Shown: positions 57,637 to 64,000 of the stretch, piece by piece | Numbering within the stretch: position 1 is the first letter of the stretch | Layout: each line of letters opens with the position of its first letter | From: Rutidosis leptorrhynchoides | Taxonomy: Eukaryota; Streptophyta; Magnoliopsida; Asterales; Asteraceae | DNA length: 64,000 nt | Direction of reading: 5' to 3' | Assembly: GCF_046630445.1 (NCBI RefSeq) | Contig: NC_092333.1 | Span: 718,262,001 to 718,326,000 of the forward strand | Position numbers and translations under genes: made by a program | Notes under the pieces: model-generated | What the model was told of the DNA's origin: nothing | Seen by the model: the letters and a program-made list of their open reading frames with translations, nothing else | Database searches by the model: none

Positions 57637-60018
57637 TGTAACATCCCGCCTTTTTCCGTTTATTTTTCCTTTATACTATTTCAAACTCCGTTATATGTTT
57701 ATAACATCTCCCGTTAATACGCGTTTCAAAATACCTTGTGTAGGTAATTTAACGCACCCGATTCAAAGTTGAGGGACTAGTTTTGCCAAGAGGCCAAAGA
57801 TTTGACTAGGTCAACTAGTCAAACCTTCAACCTCATCCACTCATCATTTTCTCATTTTCTTTTCTCTTTTCTTCTCCTACTTTCACATTTTCTTTCAATT
57901 CACCACATCAAGGAATCATCATCCATTTAATTTCTAGCAAGCTTCAATTCAAACAAAATACATATTTGGAATCCTTGCAACATCCTCTTCGATTCCATAC
58001 CGATTTCATCAATTTTGGGTAACTTTCTAAAATCACTAATTTTATGTGTTCTTGAGATTTTTGAGTTAAAAGGTTGTTGATTAGTGTCTATGGCTCAAGT
58101 CTAGTATGATTATGTGATTTGTATGCTTGTTCTTGTTATTTTGATGTAACTAGTTCATATTGAAAGATAACATGCTTAACCTTGAGATTTGAGTGTTTAT
58201 ATGTTGTTAGATGCTAAGACTTCATGTTTTAATTATGCTCCTAGTGTTACTAGCTTTATTTTGATGTAAAGTTTGATTAAGGAAACCTCCTAAACTTGAT
58301 TATGAAATTTGGTGAATTTAGTTTAGGGTTTGATGAACTTGAAATGAATCTTAGATGCATTGAATGATTGCCATGTTGTTTTGTTTGCATTTAGTTGTAT
58401 TGTATGCTTGATTATCTTCAAAACGGCGTATTACACATGTGCATTAATTTCCCGAATCATAATATGGCATTTATGAACTTGGAGTAATAAATGATGAGCA
58501 TTAATGGTGATTTTGATATGAGTTTGTTTGGTTTTGATTGAGTAAATGCGTTTAGTTATTCTCCTTGTCAAATTACCTTTCTAATGATATATGATATGCG
58601 TTTTAAGTGTTTTCGGTGCATGAGATGTGTTAAATTGTATTTTGGTTCGTGACTTGGACCATTTTTCTGCAAACTGCATGTTTCCCAGGTATTGCGCGCC
58701 GCGCATATACCCGCGCGCCGCGCAGAATTAGAAATCCCAGATGTTTGTCTTCGTGGTTAAGTTCTGACCAGGATTTACACTTGGGTGCGCGCCGCGCAAC
58801 CCATAGCGCGCCGCGCATACTGCCCAGCTCATTTGTCTTTGTTTTTCATGTCACAAAAATGTTTCCCGCTTTACTATAACCCCGTTTACCATGAAACTTG
58901 ACTATTATGCTCGTATATGACTTCTCATCATGAGAAAATTGTCGGACACCCGACCCGACCCCGTTGACTTTGACTTTGACCAAGTTTGACTTTTAGTCAA
59001 ACTTAACCAAACGATTATACAATCGTTCTAACATGCTTAACTACTTGTGTCGTGCATGAAACTTGACAAATTGATCCACGTGCTATATTAATCGAGTCGT
59101 AACGAGCCATAGGACTAATTGAACATCTTTGACCCTTCGTGACTATCGTTATTGATACAACCTATTTGTTTAGGTCAAGACTAGCATTGTTTCTTGCACG
59201 TTTACTTGTCGAAGTACTTTGTGGTTCGTGCATACAAGGTGAGATCATAGTCCCACTTTTACTCTTTTAAACTTACTTTTGGGATGAGAAAACATAAACG
59301 ATTCTTTTGAACTAAGTGAACACAAGAACGGGAAAACAAACATTCTACATACGAGTTTAGAACGAAAATCCTCAATCCGATTATCATTAGTTACATCAGA
59401 TGGTGTAAGCGAGAACTTATGTTATATGGCCATATGGGTTGACAACCCTCATCTTTGACGGTTCGCTACCGTCTACGGATGAAATATATTTTCGGGAAAC
59501 AGTGTTGTTCTAGCACTAATTTATGGGGTATTCAACGGACGGAATGTTAAGCTTTGATAATTGGGTGCTCGTGAATATTAACTTTAGAATGTATTACTAT
59601 TATTTCAACTTTACAAATCTTGTGGTTCGGCTTACTTTACTTTTACTCACATACTTACTTAAACCTATGATTTCACCAACGTTTTCGTTGACAGATTTCT
59701 ATGTTTTTCTCAGGTCTTACACGATATGTGAAACATGCTTCCGCTCATTATTTGATACTTGCTTTGGATGTCGAGTATACATGCTTTTCATGGAGCGTCT
59801 TATGACTTTACTTTAAACCGTGTCGCCTAGATTTCCTTTGTACTTATAACCTTGTAACTTAACTTTTGGTTGAACAATTCTTGTAAACTTTGGGAACAAT
59901 CTTTATTTTGAAATGAAGGCGACATATTTTGGTCAAACTTTGTCTTAAAGACTTATGACCATGCAATGGGACCTACGTAGATGACGCCGTCACTTGACGA
60001 TTTGTCGGGGTCGCTACA
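57637..60018 (+). repeat. 5' LTR of the Ty3 element
   Basis: It is 2,382 bases from TGTAACATCCCGCC to GGGGTCGCTACA. It contains four copies of GCGCGCCGCGC (58694, 58711, 58788, 58807), CpG-rich palindromic words in otherwise AT-rich DNA. Confidence 0.9.
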
Positions 60019-60425
60019 AGTGGTATCAGAGCTTTGGTTGTAGGGATTTAGAGTTCATTTGTGTCCACCCCGAGTCATAGGGTACATAGGTGAATCTAGA
60101 CTACAACCGGCATATAGACTGAAGTAGGAATTACTTGACTATTTGTGCATTTATACTCGAACTCTTCTATCATATCTAACTCGTATTCGATCTTGATCTT
60201 ACGTTGATAAATTTTGTTGACGCGCCACCTTGACTTTATGAAGTAATGTTAAATGCACATGAGAATCAGGGTAATATAATTTCCGGGATTATATTACGGT
60301 GATTCACATGGACGTTCCGACATTATGACATAAAGAATTTAAGGCGAGTCAAGGAAATTTTTTTTCTCTCTATCCTTATTCCATATCATGGTTAGTATTG
60401 TTAAGAATACTAATCGACGATATTC

Positions 60426-61484
60426 TTGTGTCATGAAGGAACAATGGCTCCCCAAGGTCAACACAATACCCCTCTCGAAACTCTAGAACAAGCTCTTCAA
60501 CGAATGATAACCACCGCCGTGGGTACGGCCGTGGCCGATCACTTTTCCAACAACACCAATCGTGGAGCCGGTAATTCAAGCGAAGGTTGCTCCTACAAGA
60601 ACTTCATGAAGTACAACCCTCCCACTTTCGATGGAACCGGAGGACCGGTTGTTCTCACCCGATGGTTTGAACAAATGGAGACCGTTTTTAACACAAGCGG
60701 TTGTCGAGACCAAGATAAGGTCAAGTTTTCCACCCTCACTTTCACCGGCTTTGCTCTTTCGTGGTGGAACAAGTACGTACAATCGGCGGGTATCGATGAA
60801 GCCCACTCACTCTCTTGGACCGAATTAAGAGAAAGAATGATCACCGAATATTTTCTGCGCGACGAGACTCGAAGGCTCGAGCAGGGTCTAAGGAATTTAA
60901 AAACGGCCGGGAATGACCTCGAAGCTTATAATCAACGGTTTACCGAACTAGTCACAATGTGTCCAAATCTCATGACTCCCGAATCCCTAAGAGTCGAACT
61001 TTACATGGATGGCCTCCCTAAGAGCATTCAACACAGGGTAATGACATCTCGACCCACTAACCTACAAGAGGCTTTAACAACGGCTCGCCAAACTTTAGAA
61101 ACGGCGAAGGAAATGGAAGCACCGGCACCAATGGTCGAGAACCACCCGAGTAACAACAAAAGAACATGGGAAGCCTCCCAATCAAGCAACCGCAACAATA
61201 ACAACTTCACCAAAGAGCCCTTTTTCCCCGGCGACAAGAAAGGGTATGCCGGAAAACTACCTTTTTGTAACGAATGCCACAAGCATCACTTTGAAGGATG
61301 TGGCAGGTTCCGCCACCGGCGCCAAGGAAGTGGTCACATCGCCAAACATTGTGGAAGTGCCACCCCCGTCACTCAAAAGGGACCCAACCCACGAAAGTCG
61401 GTCACTTGCTACGCATGTGGCCAAACGGGTCATTTTAGGAATGAATGCCCAAATAAGAAAATCAACCCCAACGCACGCCGTTAA
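60426..61484 (+). CDS. Ty3 gag polyprotein
   Basis: The open frame encodes 352 residues; the likelier start is the internal Met at 60444 (MAPQGQHNTP). It has a retrotransposon Gag core (YNPPTFDGTGGPVVLTRWFE through ELYMDGLPKSIQ, about residues 65-205), an Asn-rich linker and a CCHC knuckle CYACGQTGHFRNEC near the C-terminus, preceded by a Cys/His-rich patch. It would form the particle and package RNA. It stays open although pol is decayed. Confidence 0.9.
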   Translation: MCHEGTMAPQGQHNTPLETLEQALQRMITTAVGTAVADHFSNNTNRGAGNSSEGCSYKNFMKYNPPTFDGTGGPVVLTRWFEQMETVFNTSGCRDQDKVKFSTLTFTGFALSWWNKYVQSAGIDEAHSLSWTELRERMITEYFLRDETRRLEQGLRNLKTAGNDLEAYNQRFTELVTMCPNLMTPESLRVELYMDGLPKSIQHRVMTSRPTNLQEALTTARQTLETAKEMEAPAPMVENHPSNNKRTWEASQSSNRNNNNFTKEPFFPGDKKGYAGKLPFCNECHKHHFEGCGRFRHRRQGSGHIAKHCGSATPVTQKGPNPRKSVTCYACGQTGHFRNECPNKKINPNARR

Positions 61485-61499
61485 ACTTTCAACATCAAC

Positions 61500-63745
61500 G
61501 CCTAGGATGCCCGAGACGACGATGGACTAGTCACGGGTATGTTTCTTCTCGAAATTCTCACGTTTCATGTTTATTCGATTCGGTTACCGTTAGACGTTTT
61601 ATAAACAAGGCTCTGACTCATACTCTTTGCACTTCACCTTTTTCCCCTAGACACTACTTAGGCAATTTAAGTGACCAACGGAAAATATTGTGTGCCTATA
61701 AATTTTATTGGAGGATATACGTTAAGACTTTTGACTTGACACCTATAGAACTAGGGAGCTCGGAACCTATTCGTTAAAAAGAAAATGTTTCCCCATCATC
61801 TTGTATAGATTATTGTGAACTGAGTAATTTTCGGTTGGAAACCGATACCCTCTTCCTCGTATCCATTACCTCATGATTACTTGCATGAATCCCGTGTGTA
61901 TTCCAAAACGACCTCCGTTCCGGTTATCATCAATTGGGGGTTAAGGGAGACGATGTCTCCTAAGCCATTTTTCCAAACTCGCAACGTTAGTTGTAAATCT
62001 CTCTTAGTACCATTCGATTTATTTAGGACTCTGCCCGTATTCATGAACCTTCTAAACCGCGTATGCAATTTTCATAGACGAATCCGTTATCGTATTTATA
62101 GACAAATCTTAACCTATTCAAGCAAAGAAGAAAACGCGCAACATCACCATCTTACGCTCGAACTTTTGAGAAAAGAGCAACTCTATACCAAATTCTCCGA
62201 GTGGGAATTTTTGTGGAACGAAGTCCAATTTTCTAGACCATGATGTTAATGGTCGAGGCATTACAATCAATCTCCAAATCAAGCCACATGTAATCAGGAA
62301 ACTCTCATGACTCAGACTTACCGCAGATTCATTTTCGACTTTTTCTCGTGATGCTCGTTCTTTACCCTCGATAACTCATTAAGGTAGAAATCTAAACCTC
62401 TACGTGCCCGAATCTTGAACGTGATTATTCACACCAACCTTGCTAGCTTAATTCGTATAGCACCAGGTGGAACTCAAATATGGAAATATTTCTACTTGAA
62501 CGCCGAAAGGCATACTCTCTCGACTCAAAATCAACGTAACTAAAATTCGTTATTTTGCACGAAGAATTCGAATACTAAATTGTGGATCCGATCAATATTC
62601 TCGTCATCACGTACCACACTACATACCTCTGTTATTTCACCGTTACCGTCTGATATTACTGGAAATTAAGATAACACACAATCCAACGATACTTCACTCT
62701 TCTTTGACTTAACGCCCTTGTGTTTCTGATAATCGGCCAACTATTATTCAACCCCGAACTATACAACTACGTGTACTATCTCGTTTCTCTTTCAGACTTC
62801 AACTTTTGACAACTAGAGGCACGTTATGGCAACCTCGAAATGCAAGCTCATCCTATTCTAAGTCCTCATTTCACTCCTATCTTTATCGCTCGCATTTCCG
62901 TTTAAAGAAACTCCTTGTAACATTTCTCCATGGATAGAGAAATTCCTCATATTACATTAGTATTCGCCACGAGGGTGAATAGTCCTAACGAACGATTTAC
63001 GTCTTCGAAAGACATGTTTCAAACTTGCATGGTCGCTTTTAGTAGATCCCTCTTACAACAGTAGTTACCACTCGTGTGTTCACACGCACTTTCCGAAACC
63101 CTATATGACCGCTAATGTCATACCCCTATTCGTTGGACCAAAGCATGTGGCAAACAAAACACCGAATCTTAACTCATCCAAGAAACAACAATTGAGATAA
63201 TCCAAGTCCGAGAAGGGCTCGAGACGACCCGTAGTCGCCCAAAAGAGTCATACCAAACATAGATGAAAACCTCACAAATCCCAGTGTGTAACCGCATAAT
63301 ATTGAGAAACCGCACCTTGGAAAGGTGTAATCCATTTTGGGAAATCGAGAAAGGCTATATCCGCAATATCGAACCTTTTGAAACCTTGGGGCGTATTGGA
63401 ACCGCTTCCTACCGTTTAGAACTTCCGACTCAATTAAGTTTTCGTTTACCCTACATTTCGTGTAACAAATTTAGAAACGTGTCCTGCGGAACAGGAACGT
63501 GCAATCCTTCTAGATGCACCAACTATTGATGACAAACTCCTCCTCATAGGAAAAACCGGCTGAACTTGTGGATCGTAAAACCAAGCCCTAACACAACGTA
63601 ACACCCCGACTATCCAGATTCGTGGAATGTCCAAGAAAGTACCTTCAATCATTCGTAGAGTTACTACACTAGGTCTCGAGTAAGAGACATCGACTATTAC
63701 TTCCAACTAAATTTCGGGACGAAATTTCTTTTAAGGTGTAGGTAA
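61500..63745 (+). pseudogene. Decayed pol remnant of the Ty3 element
   Basis: Short stretches still recall Ty3 pol: a reverse-transcriptase piece near 62100-62230 (LELLRKEQLYTKFSEWEF) and an integrase C-terminal piece near 63340-63440 (GRIGTASYRLELPTQLS). The region is much shorter than a complete pol and broken many times. Confidence 0.75.
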
Positions 63746-64000
63746 TGTAACATCCCGCCTTTTTCCGTTTATTTTTCCTTTATACTATTTCAAACTCCGT
63801 TATATGTTTATAACATCTCCCGTTAATACGCGTTTCAAAATATCTTGTGTAGGTAATTTAACGCACCCGATTCAAAGTTGAGGGACTAGTTTTGCCAAGA
63901 GGCCAAAGATTTGACTAGGTCAACTAGTCAAACCTTCAACCTCATCCACTCATCATTTTCTCATTTTCTTTTCTCTTTTCTTCTCCTACTTTCACATTTT
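63746..64000 (+). repeat. 3' LTR of the Ty3 element, cut by the window end
   Basis: It starts TGTAACATCCCGCC and matches the first 255 bases of the 5' LTR almost exactly. Confidence 0.92.

Larger units (their letters stand above)
57637..64000 (+). mobile_element. Ty3/Gypsy element with gag and decayed pol, TR-GAG-like
   Basis: 5' LTR 57637-60018, primer site TGGTATCAGAGC at 60021, open gag 60426-61484, then about 2.2 kb of strongly decayed and shortened pol remnants (traces of protease, reverse transcriptase and the integrase end), a polypurine-type tract GGGACGAAATTTCTTTTAAG (63717) and the start of the 3' LTR at 63746, cut by the window edge. The first 255 bases of the two LTRs show about one difference, so the insertion is young. 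Pol is broken in many places. The internal region (3.7 kb) is much shorter than in complete Ty3 relatives. Confidence 0.9.

Noticed and set aside
58630-58879. Open frames on both strands rich in Arg and Ala
   Set aside because: They are products of the GCGCGCCGCGC words in the LTR.

Overview
The window is nuclear DNA from a flowering plant. The protein genes have GT-AG introns and their best recalled relatives are plant proteins: a membrane receptor-like kinase, the G-protein beta subunit AGB1, an organelle mTERF protein and coatomer gamma. The surrounding DNA is AT-rich and dense with LTR retrotransposons, Helitrons, MITEs and SINEs. The termini of some LTRs (for example TGATGACCCGAAAATTTCTG) look like repeats I associate with Asteraceae. 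That family placement is recollection, not a search result.

Layout. 1-5.6 kb: the 3' part of an old Ty1/Copia element whose 3' LTR is split by a solo LTR, which is itself split by a hAT MITE (three nested insertions, two with readable target duplications). 5.8-7.5 kb: a Stowaway MITE and an unassigned promoter-like stretch. 7.5-13.4 kb: a very young, nearly whole Copia element with matching LTRs and a GTTTC target duplication. 14.3-20 kb: repeats, namely a hAT MITE, a solo LTR dropped into an AT microsatellite, a Tourist MITE, a Helitron, a SINE and a Stowaway MITE.

20.7-25.7 kb: an eight-exon receptor-like kinase (470 aa). 26.4-28.9 kb: a pseudogene of cyclase-associated protein (CAP). 29-33 kb: a SINE, simple repeats and unrecognised DNA. 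33.3-37.1 kb: a 5'-truncated LINE interrupted by a Helitron and by a MULE, with another Helitron at its 3' tail.

37.5-39.8 kb: AGB1 (six exons, 379 aa). 40.1-40.4 kb: a broken duplicate of the 5' end of the mTERF gene; 41.9-42.7 kb: the intact single-exon mTERF gene. 42.7-43.6 kb: a Helitron. 43.9-50.5 kb: coatomer gamma on the minus strand (18 exons, 887 aa), with a SINE in its third intron.

50.7-57.6 kb: a solo LTR with a TATGA duplication, Helitron ends, a foldback element holding a MITE, and a Helitron carrying five recognisable exons (perhaps six) of the chlorophyll b reductase gene NYC1. 57.6-64 kb: a Ty3 element with near-identical LTRs and an open gag but a shortened, decayed pol, resembling a TR-GAG non-autonomous element.

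The four intact host genes have unrelated basic cell roles (membrane signalling, G-protein signalling, organelle gene expression, vesicle transport) and form no pathway. The most notable material is the gene-capturing Helitron, the gag-only young Ty3 element, the LINE/Helitron/MULE nest, and the repeated short 'word' arrays inside LTRs.
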